From assembly GCF_010725055.1 (NCBI RefSeq), contig NZ_BJKB01000006.1:1-64000 (forward strand): 64,000 nt of DNA, given 5' to 3'. The DNA is from Gelidibacter japonicus. GTDB taxonomy: Bacteria; Bacteroidota; Bacteroidia; Flavobacteriales; Flavobacteriaceae. The notes under the pieces are model-generated. The model did no database searches. It saw nothing but the letters and a program-made list of their open reading frames with translations, and had not been told where the DNA came from. This document shows, piece by piece, positions 8,703-17,281 of the stretch. Position 1 is the first letter of the stretch. The number at the start of each line of letters is the position of its first letter. The position numbers were made by a program, and so were the translations under genes.

Positions 8703-9470
8703 GTGCATTTGAAAGTAATATTTTTAGGAACAGGTACATCGCAAGGAATTCCGGTAATAGGAAGCACTCATCCTGTATGTTTAAGTGAGAATCCAAAAGA
8801 CAAACGTCTACGTGTTTCCGTGTTGATCGAATGGCGCACATATACCTATGTTATCGATTGTGGACCTGATTTTAGACAACAGATGCTTAATGCCAAATGC
8901 ACAAAGTTGGACGGCGTGGTTTTTACTCATGAACATGCTGATCATACCGCAGGTTTAGATGATATTAGACCGTTTTATTTCAAGCAGGGTGATATTCCTA
9001 TTTATGCCCACAAAAGGGTTTTAAAAGCACTTAAGGAACGGTTCGCGTATATTTTTGAAACAAAAAACAAATATGCTGGAGCCCCGGGAGTAACACCTAT
9101 CAGGATTGAAAATAAGGCGTTCCGATTGGGCGATTTAAATGTGGTTCCAATTAATGGGATGCATTACAAACTCCAAGTCTTTGGATTCAGATTTAAAGAT
9201 TTTGCTTATTTAACCGATATGAAAACGATTGAAGATAAGGAAATCGAGAAGCTAAAAGGGGTGAAGGTGCTTGTGGTCAATGCGTTAAGAGAAGAGGAGC
9301 ATATATCTCATTTTAATCTGAGGGAAGCTTTGGAGATTATAAATAAAGTAAAACCAGAGCGTGCGTATCTGACACATATCAGTCATATGCTCGGATTTCA
9401 TGATGAAGTCGAAAAAACACTTCCTGACAATGTGTTTTTGGCTTATGATAACCTACAAATTAACTTATAA
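8703..9470 (+). CDS. MBL-fold metallo-hydrolase (RNase Z/PhnP-like)
   Basis: Metallo-beta-lactamase-fold hydrolase of 255 residues, cytoplasmic. The opening VIFLGTGTSQGIPVIG is typical of the RNase Z/PhnP branch. The zinc-binding motif THEHADH is at residues 75-81, with further ligands likely at the His in INGMHYK and the His in LTHISH. A GTG at 8703 gives MHLKVIF; a TTG two codons later is the alternative, and there is no ATG near the conserved start. The TACTTTTG at 8684-8691 could be its -7 box, which would make the leader very short. The substrate is unknown; a phosphodiesterase acting on cyclic nucleotides or nucleic acid is the usual guess. A 66-residue gene follows after 5 bases. Confidence 0.9.
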   Translation: MHLKVIFLGTGTSQGIPVIGSTHPVCLSENPKDKRLRVSVLIEWRTYTYVIDCGPDFRQQMLNAKCTKLDGVVFTHEHADHTAGLDDIRPFYFKQGDIPIYAHKRVLKALKERFAYIFETKNKYAGAPGVTPIRIENKAFRLGDLNVVPINGMHYKLQVFGFRFKDFAYLTDMKTIEDKEIEKLKGVKVLVVNALREEEHISHFNLREALEIINKVKPERAYLTHISHMLGFHDEVEKTLPDNVFLAYDNLQINL

Positions 9471-9475
9471 AACTT

Positions 9476-9676
9476 ATGAAAGGAAAACTCTTTATGTACA
9501 TGTTCGTTTTTGCATTGTTGTTGATAGTATTTCAATATGTGAACTCCAAGAACATATTTGAGACATATCAAGAAAAAATGACGAAACTGATTGAAAAAGA
9601 GCAAGTGCTTAAAGATTCTATCAATCACTTGAATAAGGAGTTGAAAGCACTCAAAAGTAGAACTCCCATGGAGTAG
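9476..9676 (+). CDS. Small membrane-anchored coiled-coil protein (66 aa)
   Basis: Unrecognised 66-residue protein with one N-terminal membrane segment (about residues 6-22, LFMYMFVFALLLIVFQYV). A charged heptad-like helix follows (about residues 30-62: EKMTKLIEKEQVLKDSINHL and onward), so it is probably a bitopic protein with a coiled coil outside the membrane or in the cytosol. It starts 5 bases after the MBL-fold hydrolase stop, which implies translational coupling. Function unknown. Confidence 0.8.
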   Translation: MKGKLFMYMFVFALLLIVFQYVNSKNIFETYQEKMTKLIEKEQVLKDSINHLNKELKALKSRTPME

Positions 9677-10077
9677 AGGGTTCTATTGTGAAAATTGAAA
9701 TTGCCTGCCCGTCCGGAGCATTTGCGAAGGCGGGAAATTGAAATTAAAGTCGAAATTCCTTACCCGTTTCGTAACAAAACGAAGTTAGATAGCTATTGCA
9801 AAGGTATGAAGTTGCCGTCCGTGAATGAGGATTTATATTCCCAATCTGAGAATGAAAACTGCGACTGAATATTAAAATTATTCTCTCGCAGATGGTGTAG
9901 ATCGTCGCAGAACTAACTGAATTAAGTTTAATACTCCGATACCGCAACTGAAAACAGCGACTGCGACTGAAGATCCAAACATTTTTTCCACTGTTGTCGC
10001 ATAGATTTTTACAGAATCAATGTTTAATATATGTTTCTGAACCTTGATTCCTAAACATAGAACTTTGAATCAACCCA
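9677..10077. other. Gene-free spacer with short repeats
   Basis: About 400 bases between the coiled-coil gene and the esterase operon, with no supported ORF. It holds a 32-bp GC-rich island flanked by 11-bp direct repeats (9692-9745). It also holds two copies of ctgcgactgaa (9859-9869 and 9961-9971) with nearby degenerate variants. It looks like decayed repeat DNA. Confidence 0.6.
9692..9745. repeat. GC-rich 32-bp island between 11-bp direct repeats
   Basis: The sequence aaattgaaatt occurs at 9692-9702 and again at 9735-9745. Between them lie 32 bases (9703-9734) with CCTGCCCG-type and GGCGGG-type arms. The layout resembles a small palindromic element with a target-site duplication, but no coding part or mobility function can be inferred. 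Confidence 0.4.
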
Positions 10078-10734
10078 CTAATTCCCCAAGCGTTTATTGA
10101 GCCAGCTTCTAAATTCATAAAAGTTTTCAGGTGCAACGCCATGTCCAACTGGGAATTCCTTATAGGTGTTTTTTATCGACAAAGCATTTAAAAACTGAGG
10201 CACTTTTCTTGCCCATTCAACGGGTATGACTTGGTCCACGCTTCCATGGGAACAATAAAAAGCTAAATGTGAATAGTCTTTTGTTTCTATGTCATCCGGA
10301 AGCATTTCAGGACTGATATAGCCACTTAAAGCAATAATGTTTCGTATCTTCTCCGGATAGGTCAAGGCTACAGCATAACTGAGAATTGTACCCTGACTAA
10401 AGCCTAAAAGTGTTAGGTTGTCTTTATTGATGGGATACGCCTCTTTCACTTCGTCAATGAAATTGGCAATCAAATCTCTCGATTTGAGAGCTTGTTCATT
10501 GTCGTTCCATTTGTTCATTTCAGCATCAAAGTTAATGGCATACCATGCATTGCCGTAGGGCTGCATGGGATAGGGTGCTCTTGCTGAAATAATATACAAT
10601 TCCTCTGGCAATTCAGAAGCGAAGCCAAAAAGATCGTTTTCATCGCTGCCATAACCATGGAACATGATGATTGCAGGCGCATTTTCTTTTAAAATTGAAG
10701 GTCTTGTGATATGATGTAAAGAGAGTTCGGACAT
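10078..10734 (-). CDS. Alpha/beta hydrolase, carboxylesterase/phospholipase family
   Basis: Cytoplasmic serine hydrolase of 218 residues in the Abhydrolase_2 (carboxylesterase YpfH/EstB-like) group. The oxyanion region reads MFHGYGSDENDL (about residues 24-35). The nucleophile Ser113 is in GFSQG, the likely acid is the Asp in GSVDQVIP, and the His is in VGHGVAPENF. No signal peptide. It is the last gene of a minus-strand operon, with 2 bases between its start and the preceding gene's stop. The natural ester substrate is unknown. Confidence 0.9.
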   Translation of the reverse strand: MSELSLHHITRPSILKENAPAIIMFHGYGSDENDLFGFASELPEELYIISARAPYPMQPYGNAWYAINFDAEMNKWNDNEQALKSRDLIANFIDEVKEAYPINKDNLTLLGFSQGTILSYAVALTYPEKIRNIIALSGYISPEMLPDDIETKDYSHLAFYCSHGSVDQVIPVEWARKVPQFLNALSIKNTYKEFPVGHGVAPENFYEFRSWLNKRLGN

Positions 10735-10736
10735 TA

Positions 10737-11063
10737 TTAATTGATATTTTTAAACCATTCTTGGAATTTTTCACCAAGAACAGGAATGGGTTTATATTCT
10801 TCTTTTATGGCATAAAAGATTGCAAACAGCCAACATGCAAAGGTGATAATCCAAAAAGCAGTTCCCAAAAGACTATTGACATATTGTTCTACCAAATTGG
10901 AAAAAATCAACATAATCATTAAGCCAAACATCTGCCTGATATGAAATAGAGCAAACGGATTTCGTTTTTCCAAATTCATGATAATGGCGATAATAAGGCC
11001 TATGAACGTTAAATAACTAATGATGGCCAGTGTTTTACCATCCTTGATAACAGCATCTTTCAT
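10737..11063 (-). CDS. Small membrane protein (DUF4870-like)
   Basis: 108-residue integral membrane protein with three to four hydrophobic helices. It starts with a short charged N-terminus and TLAIISYLTFIGLIIAIIM; the FALFHIRQMFGL motif is typical of DUF4870-type proteins (sometimes called import component protein in flavobacteria, without experimental basis that I know of). It is packed between the dihydroorotase-like gene and the esterase with 2-base gaps, so it is co-expressed with them. The role is unknown. Confidence 0.8.
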   Translation of the reverse strand: MKDAVIKDGKTLAIISYLTFIGLIIAIIMNLEKRNPFALFHIRQMFGLMIMLIFSNLVEQYVNSLLGTAFWIITFACWLFAIFYAIKEEYKPIPVLGEKFQEWFKNIN

Positions 11064-11065
11064 AA

Positions 11066-12319
11066 TTAATTTAAAACCAATTGATTGTTTGAGAAAACGC
11101 CATAGACCTTGCCTTTTAGATTGTAATTTTCAAAGATGGCATTTTTTGATGTAGAAAGAATCATTTCTTTGTCGAATTGATAATTTTCAATCGGATTGAA
11201 GAAGGTCAGTTTGGCTTCAGATCCAATGCCGATCGGGGCGGACTTTATTCCAAAACGTTCTCTTCCTTTGGTCAATAGGTCGATGGTTTTCTTCATCGTG
11301 AAAGCCGTATGTAAGGCACCGAAGGCTGATTCCAGACCGATCGTGCCGTACTTGGCATAATCAAATTCTATTTTTTTATGCTCAATATCGATCGGATTGT
11401 GATCGCTGGTTACCATATCGATAGTGCCATTTTTTAATCCTTCTATAAGTGCGTCGCTATCAGATTGAGTTCTTAAAGGAGGCGCGACTTTAAATCGCGT
11501 ATCAAAGGTTTTCAAAACGTCATCTGTCAAAATCAAATTATGAATGGCTACGCTGCAGCTCACATCCAATTTTTTAGCTTTTGCGTTTCTGATCAATTCT
11601 ACAGACTTGGCAGAAGAAATCGTCGGAATATGTAATTTTCCACCCGTATATTCCAATAAAAATAGATCGCGTACAATCTGAAGTTCTTCAGCTATTGTCG
11701 GATTCCCTTTTAGGCCCAATGAAGTGCTCATGACATTTTCATTCATGACCCCAAGCCCGGAGATTTTAGATTCCTGAGGAAAGGAATAAATCAAACCCCC
11801 AAAATTACTGGCATATTGTAAGGCCAGTTTCATAAGATTTGGATTTCTAACAGGCTTTTGGTAATCATAGAAAGCGATCGCACCGGCATTTTTCATATCG
11901 AAAAGTTCCGCTAAATCTTCACCATCGCTGTTTTTTGTCAAGGCACCAATTGGATATAAGTTTACAGCATTCCCCTTGGCTTTTCCTCTCAAAAATGAAA
12001 TATCTGCATAACTGTCAATGACAGGATTCGTGTTGGGATTGACTGCAACATCTGTAAAACCAGAACGTGCTGCGGTTTCAAGTCCATTGGCAATGGTTTC
12101 GCGCTCTTCATAACCAGGTTCGCCAAAGCTTACGCTGCTATCAAACCAACCTTGGGAGACATGGAGGTTGTCAAGTGAAATCTCCTTCACCTTATCTGGG
12201 TTTTTAATTTGTTCTGAGATCTGGGAGATGATGCCTTTTTCTATGAGGATATCACAGGTTTGATTATGGAAATCGCTTTTTGGGTCTACAATAGTGGCAG
12301 ATTTTATCAGTACGTTCAT
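11066..12319 (-). CDS. Dihydroorotase-like protein lacking metal ligands
   Basis: Amidohydrolase-fold protein of 417 residues closely resembling the PyrC family (TIGR00857 type). The canonical metal motif D-x-H-x-H-F-R-E-P-G reads DSSVSFGEPG here, so both histidines are serine (62 and 64) and the Arg is Gly. The later His region (normally around HISSA) reads HIPTISSAKS. The motif VTSDHNP near the C-terminus is kept. It therefore cannot use the standard binuclear-zinc mechanism. It may be a structural or regulatory pseudo-dihydroorotase, as the non-catalytic homologues that partner aspartate transcarbamoylase in some bacteria are; the partner is not in this window. It overlaps the upstream BatA-like gene by 4 bases (ATGA). 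Confidence 0.88.
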   Translation of the reverse strand: MNVLIKSATIVDPKSDFHNQTCDILIEKGIISQISEQIKNPDKVKEISLDNLHVSQGWFDSSVSFGEPGYEERETIANGLETAARSGFTDVAVNPNTNPVIDSYADISFLRGKAKGNAVNLYPIGALTKNSDGEDLAELFDMKNAGAIAFYDYQKPVRNPNLMKLALQYASNFGGLIYSFPQESKISGLGVMNENVMSTSLGLKGNPTIAEELQIVRDLFLLEYTGGKLHIPTISSAKSVELIRNAKAKKLDVSCSVAIHNLILTDDVLKTFDTRFKVAPPLRTQSDSDALIEGLKNGTIDMVTSDHNPIDIEHKKIEFDYAKYGTIGLESAFGALHTAFTMKKTIDLLTKGRERFGIKSAPIGIGSEAKLTFFNPIENYQFDKEMILSTSKNAIFENYNLKGKVYGVFSNNQLVLN

Positions 12320-14241
12320 TTAAGGAATTTTAAGATGAGCATTTCAATAATTAAAAAAGCTATTGCAAAAATAACAAACCATTTCCATAGCTCATTCACA
12401 TTTGTGGTACTTTTTATATCGTCAATTGCCGAAGCCACAGAGTTGTTTTTTACGCTGTTTGTCACCTGTGAAAGGTTTATATAATTGAGATTGCTCTCAT
12501 TTCTATTGTAGTTATAACTTAAGTGTCGTACTACATTATCTTGGCTTTTTATCTCGAAAATACCTGCTGTATTGGGGTATTCGTCCGTAATTAATTGAAC
12601 TTTATGGCTGTAGGTCTGTTGCAAGGGAACAATAGAGGCTTCGGCATTATCCAATTTTAAAATTTCATCCTGACCCAAGCGGATATTGATATCAATGGTG
12701 TTCTTAGTGCCAATTGTATAATAAAGTTGAGGTAGTTTTAAACTTTGTTTGCCAATATTGTAAAGCACTGGCACAATTAATGGCGAGTTTTTAAAGTTGG
12801 AATTGTCCTCCTCCAGACTAGCAGAAAAAGCATACACATTATGGGATTGGGTCAAGAATGCTGTGTCATCTTCAAAACTTAAAATGCGTGTAAAGGATGG
12901 ATTGGATAAACTATAATACGAATTGACCTTTGGATACTGAAAATTGTCCACCTTTTTATCGAAGACATTGGTTAGAAGTGGATGTGAAAAATTGATTTTT
13001 GTAATGCGTTTTTCTGTTGAAATTAGAGAAGAGAAGTTTGGTAATAAAAAAGTGTTAAGTAATTGATTGTAAGAGCTTAAATCAGATTCATTTGAAGGTA
13101 TAATTAAAATGCTCCCGCCATCATCGGAAAACGAATTTAAAGAGGTGGTCATTGCGTTGGGAATGTTTTTTAACTCATTGAGAACAATCAAATTCTGATC
13201 AATTATGTCGTTGTAATTTAATTCATTATAGTTGACAATCGTCAGATCAAATTCATCATCAGTATAAAGCCTTCTTAAAAAATCGGCATTAGCTTCACTG
13301 ATCACCAATATTTTTATACGTTCTTTTTCATCTAGGTTAAAGTATAAGGTGTTGTCGTAGTTTAAACTTGCATCGTCAATCGTAACTTTTCCTTTAAAGG
13401 CTTCGTCGTTGGGAATTGTAAAAATTGATTCGGTTTTATTATCAATAGTGACTGCACTTTTGGCAATTAGTTGATTGTCTTCAAATAAAGATATAGGTAG
13501 GGTTTCAATGGGGGTCCCTTGATTGCTCAAAACAACCGTTAACTCTAAAGTTTCCACATTGTTTTTGGAAATATATAGAGAATCAATACTGATATTACCT
13601 TTGTCTTTAGGATGTAGCTGAACCAGTCTAAAGTTGACAAGGCTGTCGTTCTGTAACGTCAGACCATCTTTTTTTTGTTGAAAATCAGAGATCAAGATCA
13701 AGTTTTTGATACTGCCTTTATCTTTGGAAAATGCATTTATTCCTTTTAACACTACGACATCATAATCCAGCTGATTGGGAGAGTAGGAGAGTTGTATCAA
13801 ATCGTTTTTAATGGCTTTGATGCTTGTGTTGTAAAAGCTGAGATCATTTGTAAAAAGGCTGAGTGTTTCATTCTCATCCACATGTTCAATTAAATCCTGT
13901 ACAGCGGTATTTAACAGTGTGCCATTGTCACCTTTAGCCTGCATGCTAAACGAATTGTCCAGATAGATGACGGTCTCATTTTTGGTGGTGAAACTATTTA
14001 TATTGGCTTGGTAAGGTTGAGCAAAAGCGATGATTATGCATGCTAAAAGCAACAGCCGCGTCAATAAAGTCAGCCACTTTTTGATTTGCGAACTTTTACG
14101 CGTTTGTAAAGTGATGTTCTTTAGGAATTGAACATTGGTAAAAGCGACCTTTTCAAAGCGTCTGAATTGAAATAAATGGACGATAATAGGAATGATGAGC
14201 AGCAGTAAGGCATATAAAATTTCGGGGTTTTTAAACTGCAT
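12316..14241 (-). CDS. BatA-like VWA-domain membrane protein
   Basis: 641-residue membrane protein. It has an N-terminal BatA-type module with two helices (about residues 8-25 and 57-76) and a short basic loop. A von Willebrand A domain follows, with a MIDAS-like DNSFS motif at Asp95/Ser97/Ser99. A long extracytoplasmic beta-rich region comes next, and a C-terminal membrane helix (about 622-638) ends in basic residues. It resembles Bacteroidetes BatA-domain proteins encoded away from the Bat aerotolerance operon. The exact role is unknown; envelope or signalling functions have been suggested for relatives. It heads the operon with the dihydroorotase-like gene. A TATATTTG -7-like box lies at 14285-14278 on the minus strand. 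Confidence 0.9.
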   Translation of the reverse strand: MQFKNPEILYALLLLIIPIIVHLFQFRRFEKVAFTNVQFLKNITLQTRKSSQIKKWLTLLTRLLLLACIIIAFAQPYQANINSFTTKNETVIYLDNSFSMQAKGDNGTLLNTAVQDLIEHVDENETLSLFTNDLSFYNTSIKAIKNDLIQLSYSPNQLDYDVVVLKGINAFSKDKGSIKNLILISDFQQKKDGLTLQNDSLVNFRLVQLHPKDKGNISIDSLYISKNNVETLELTVVLSNQGTPIETLPISLFEDNQLIAKSAVTIDNKTESIFTIPNDEAFKGKVTIDDASLNYDNTLYFNLDEKERIKILVISEANADFLRRLYTDDEFDLTIVNYNELNYNDIIDQNLIVLNELKNIPNAMTTSLNSFSDDGGSILIIPSNESDLSSYNQLLNTFLLPNFSSLISTEKRITKINFSHPLLTNVFDKKVDNFQYPKVNSYYSLSNPSFTRILSFEDDTAFLTQSHNVYAFSASLEEDNSNFKNSPLIVPVLYNIGKQSLKLPQLYYTIGTKNTIDINIRLGQDEILKLDNAEASIVPLQQTYSHKVQLITDEYPNTAGIFEIKSQDNVVRHLSYNYNRNESNLNYINLSQVTNSVKNNSVASAIDDIKSTTNVNELWKWFVIFAIAFLIIEMLILKFLK

Positions 14242-14348
14242 TCCTTTTTTCTGGTTTTAGAGGTCAAATAAGCGTGTCAAATATAAAAAATACAAGAAGA
14301 TTAGTGCCTTTTGATTTTGAGAAATTTAACGTTAATTACTTGAGATTG

Positions 14349-15356
14349 CTAACAAAAGAAGAAATAATCTTTGGCTTTTGTCAATTGATGGTTTTCTAAA
14401 ATGGAAGTGATCCGTTTTTGTGACTTTTTATTGGACACAGCAATGATCACTTGAGGCTGTTGCAAATGACTTAGCGCTGAAATAGCATGAAGTTTTAATT
14501 TGTAAATGTGTTTGCCAATTTTTTTTGGGTTATTGCAGATCCATATAAACGGCACTTTATTTTTTTTCAATAGTTTAGCACAAAATTTTCCCTTGAAACC
14601 TGCACCCCAAAGTACCAACGGTCGGTCGGCATCGCGATCCAGTTCCAAAAAATAATGAATTTTCAATTTTAGAAAATGATTAGTGGCATAATGGTCATCT
14701 GTTCGTGAGGTTCTATGGCTGTAATCTCTCCAATAATGGAGGATGTGGTTTGATGGAATACATTTTAAGCCCTGTTTATAAAACCGAAATGCCAAGTCAT
14801 AATCTTCAGGATAGATGTCATTATTGAAACCGCCACAGGCCAACAGATCATCTCGCGACACCATCCAACACGGTGAAGGGATGACACACTCCTTATAGAT
14901 TTCAGTGTAGTTGCTTCCTGATTTGGTAAGCCTGTTGAGCCATTCCTCATAATTTTGATAGCCTTCTCCAAGTTCCTCTTCACAGAAATAATTCACCAAT
15001 CCTAAAGCGACATGTCCTTTTCCATGGGTTTTTAAATCGTGGATCATGAGTTCCAGTTTTTTGGGAGCCATGAGGTCGTCGCTGTCCATTCGGGTGATGT
15101 ATTGTCCTGAACTGTTATTTAAAGCCAGCTTTAAAGCATCAATAATTCCTTTTCCCTGATTTTTCAACAACTTGATTCTATCTTCTCCCTGTGCATATGA
15201 AGCTACAATATTATGACTGCCATCAGTAGAATGGTCGTCCACGATAATCAATTCCCAATTGGGATAGGTTTGTTTAATTATAGATTCGAGATAGGGAGTT
15301 ATGAAGTATGAGCTATTTCTAAAAGGTGTAAGAATACTGATTAATGGCTGATGCAT
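14349..15356 (-). CDS. Family 2 glycosyltransferase with C-terminal Rossmann-like domain
   Basis: 335 residues from the ATG at 15356, which directly precedes the GT2 opening PLISILTPFRNSSYF; the frame extends upstream to 15413 but that part is unconserved. The GT-A domain (about residues 1-225) shows VDDHSTDGS, the DxD motif (MDSDD) and an EDYDLAFR acceptor-site motif. Residues about 245-335 start with VLWGAGFKGK and look like a small nucleotide-binding Rossmann unit. Such fusions occur in other bacterial GT2 proteins, but I cannot assign the substrate. No membrane segment. It lies upstream of the BatA-like gene, 107 bases away, and is far from the polysaccharide locus, so it may serve a different glycan. 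Confidence 0.88.
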   Translation of the reverse strand: MHQPLISILTPFRNSSYFITPYLESIIKQTYPNWELIIVDDHSTDGSHNIVASYAQGEDRIKLLKNQGKGIIDALKLALNNSSGQYITRMDSDDLMAPKKLELMIHDLKTHGKGHVALGLVNYFCEEELGEGYQNYEEWLNRLTKSGSNYTEIYKECVIPSPCWMVSRDDLLACGGFNNDIYPEDYDLAFRFYKQGLKCIPSNHILHYWRDYSHRTSRTDDHYATNHFLKLKIHYFLELDRDADRPLVLWGAGFKGKFCAKLLKKNKVPFIWICNNPKKIGKHIYKLKLHAISALSHLQQPQVIIAVSNKKSQKRITSILENHQLTKAKDYFFFC

Positions 15357-15550
15357 ACTGCTAAAATACAATTTCCAGTGAACATTATGTAGACTAAAAC
15401 AATGGATTGACAATAACAGAATGACCGCCTATGAGCTGATTATTGATATTTTTTTCTTTATGATATATAAACTATGGTATGGATCTAAAATTATGCCTTG
15501 CAACTTTGTATAGCTTAGCCAAAATGTTAGTGCCTTAAGATTTGGGTATA

Positions 15551-15584
15551 AAAAAACCTGATAAAATCAATTATCAGGTTTTTT
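15551..15584. terminator. Terminator of the S10 peptidase gene
   Basis: A perfect stem of AAAAAACCTGATAA with TTATCAGGTTTTTT surrounds a 6-nt loop, 4 bases beyond the peptidase stop codon. It would work in both directions. Confidence 0.88.
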
Positions 15585-15588
15585 ATGG

Positions 15589-17070
15589 TTAATATTTTGC
15601 AGCTTCTCCCTTGGGGGTAGAGTTTATAATAAATTGTCTAATATCCTCAGTAGCGGTCTTTAAATCTTCTTTTCTTAAATACATCATGTGCCCACTTCTA
15701 TATCCTTTGAAAGAGAAACGATCTTTCATTCTACCGCTCGGATCCATTTGACCTACGGTATATTTCGCAGCGAAATAAGTGGTTGCGCCATCATAATAGC
15801 CAGACTGAACCAAAACTTTTAAATATGGGTTTTGAGCCATGGCCTGGCGTAAATCATCTCTTGTACTATCATATTGTCGGTCCCAAGGATGCACGTTCCC
15901 GAACATATTGTATTTGATATCAGTCTTAAACTTAAGTTCTTCACGGATATAATAATTAATAGCTGGAGTGAAGGAGTGGAGCCATGACGTTAATTCCGCA
16001 TTATAGTCTGGTGAGTTTCCTGCGTTCATTTTGTCAATTCCCAAATACCTCGAATCCAATCTTCCTATGGTATAGCCTTTGTCGCGAATTAATTCTTTCC
16101 AGAAAAAACTTGTTGGAATATTCAAATTGTGATCTATAATTGAGGATTTGCTCAATCCTGAGTAAAGGCTCATTTTTTCGGCCACCTGATTTCTTTCTGC
16201 ATCAGAGATAAAGCCACCTTTTGCAATGGCAGGCATCACATTGTCAATGGTATAAGCTTCTACTTCAGGCAATATTTCCAATAGATCCTTTTGTTGTAAT
16301 GCAGGAGAAAGTGCTTTCTGATACCAAGCTGCTGCCGTAAAGTACGGTAGATTTAAAGCGGAATAAATGGGCTGATCAGTAGAATAAATTTTATAATCGG
16401 CTGGTGACACTAAAATAACACCGTTCAAATACATCCATTGGCTGTTTTGCAACTCTTTAGATAATCCCATAACTCTTGGGCCACCATAACTCTCCCCAAT
16501 TAAATATTTAGGAGATTCCCAACGATTTTTTCTGGAAACGAAGGTGTTCATCCATTCGGCCAAATATTTAATATCAGCATTGATCCCGAAAAATGTTTTT
16601 CTATCCGGAAGTTTTCCTTCCTTGTCTTCTACCATTCTTGAATAACCTGTATTTACGGGATCGATAAAAACAATGTCGGCCACATCTAAAATAGAATGTG
16701 GATTGGGCTTTACGCCATATGGTTGTACAGGATAACCCTCGTCATCAATATTCAAAATGACAGGTCCGGTGTAAGCAATATGCATCCAAGCAGATGCAGA
16801 GCCTGGACCACCGTTAAAAGAAAATACTATTGGACGTTTTTCTTTTTCACTATTACTTTTTTTGTAGTAGGTATAAAATAAGGTAGCGATAGGTTCGCCT
16901 TTGGCATTCCATACAGGCTGCGTTCCCGCCGTTGCCTGGTATGATAGATTTTGACCATTAATGACTATGGAATGATTGGTGACGACCATTGTGTCCAAAG
17001 GGACTTTTTTGACTTGCGAAAAGAGCAAGCTTACCGAAAATGTGGCAATTAATAAGAAGTAGTTTTTCAT
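15589..17070 (-). CDS. Secreted S10 family serine carboxypeptidase
   Basis: 493-residue exported peptidase with a signal peptide (MKNYFLLIATFSVSLLFSQ). The oxyanion/Gly motif FNGGPGSASAW is at about 85-95 and the nucleophile Ser194 is in GESYGG (192-197). The acid is probably Asp in QSGYYDGAT and the His in YRSGHMMY near the C-terminus, so the triad is complete. It would cleave C-terminal residues of peptides in the periplasm or outside the cell, fitting the proteolytic lifestyle of flavobacteria. It is monocistronic. Confidence 0.93.
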   Translation of the reverse strand: MKNYFLLIATFSVSLLFSQVKKVPLDTMVVTNHSIVINGQNLSYQATAGTQPVWNAKGEPIATLFYTYYKKSNSEKEKRPIVFSFNGGPGSASAWMHIAYTGPVILNIDDEGYPVQPYGVKPNPHSILDVADIVFIDPVNTGYSRMVEDKEGKLPDRKTFFGINADIKYLAEWMNTFVSRKNRWESPKYLIGESYGGPRVMGLSKELQNSQWMYLNGVILVSPADYKIYSTDQPIYSALNLPYFTAAAWYQKALSPALQQKDLLEILPEVEAYTIDNVMPAIAKGGFISDAERNQVAEKMSLYSGLSKSSIIDHNLNIPTSFFWKELIRDKGYTIGRLDSRYLGIDKMNAGNSPDYNAELTSWLHSFTPAINYYIREELKFKTDIKYNMFGNVHPWDRQYDSTRDDLRQAMAQNPYLKVLVQSGYYDGATTYFAAKYTVGQMDPSGRMKDRFSFKGYRSGHMMYLRKEDLKTATEDIRQFIINSTPKGEAAKY

Positions 17071-17281
17071 ATAGCTAGAATTTTAAAACTTTAAAGATAA
17101 AAGGATTTATCGAAAGCTATTTTGAAAATATGTTAAAAAGGGATAAATGCAGCGGAGCGCAAGTGTTTAAAGAGAGTGCCTTTTTTCCATTTTAAATTAA
17201 TTCTTCAAACTATTAGAGTCTTTAAGAACAGAGAAACACACTGACAAGTGTTTTAAAATATCATTTTGTTGGGTTTTGGAT

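Noticed and set aside
9692-9745. CRISPR array
   Set aside because: Only two 11-bp direct repeats with one spacer-length island, no array and no cas genes in the window.
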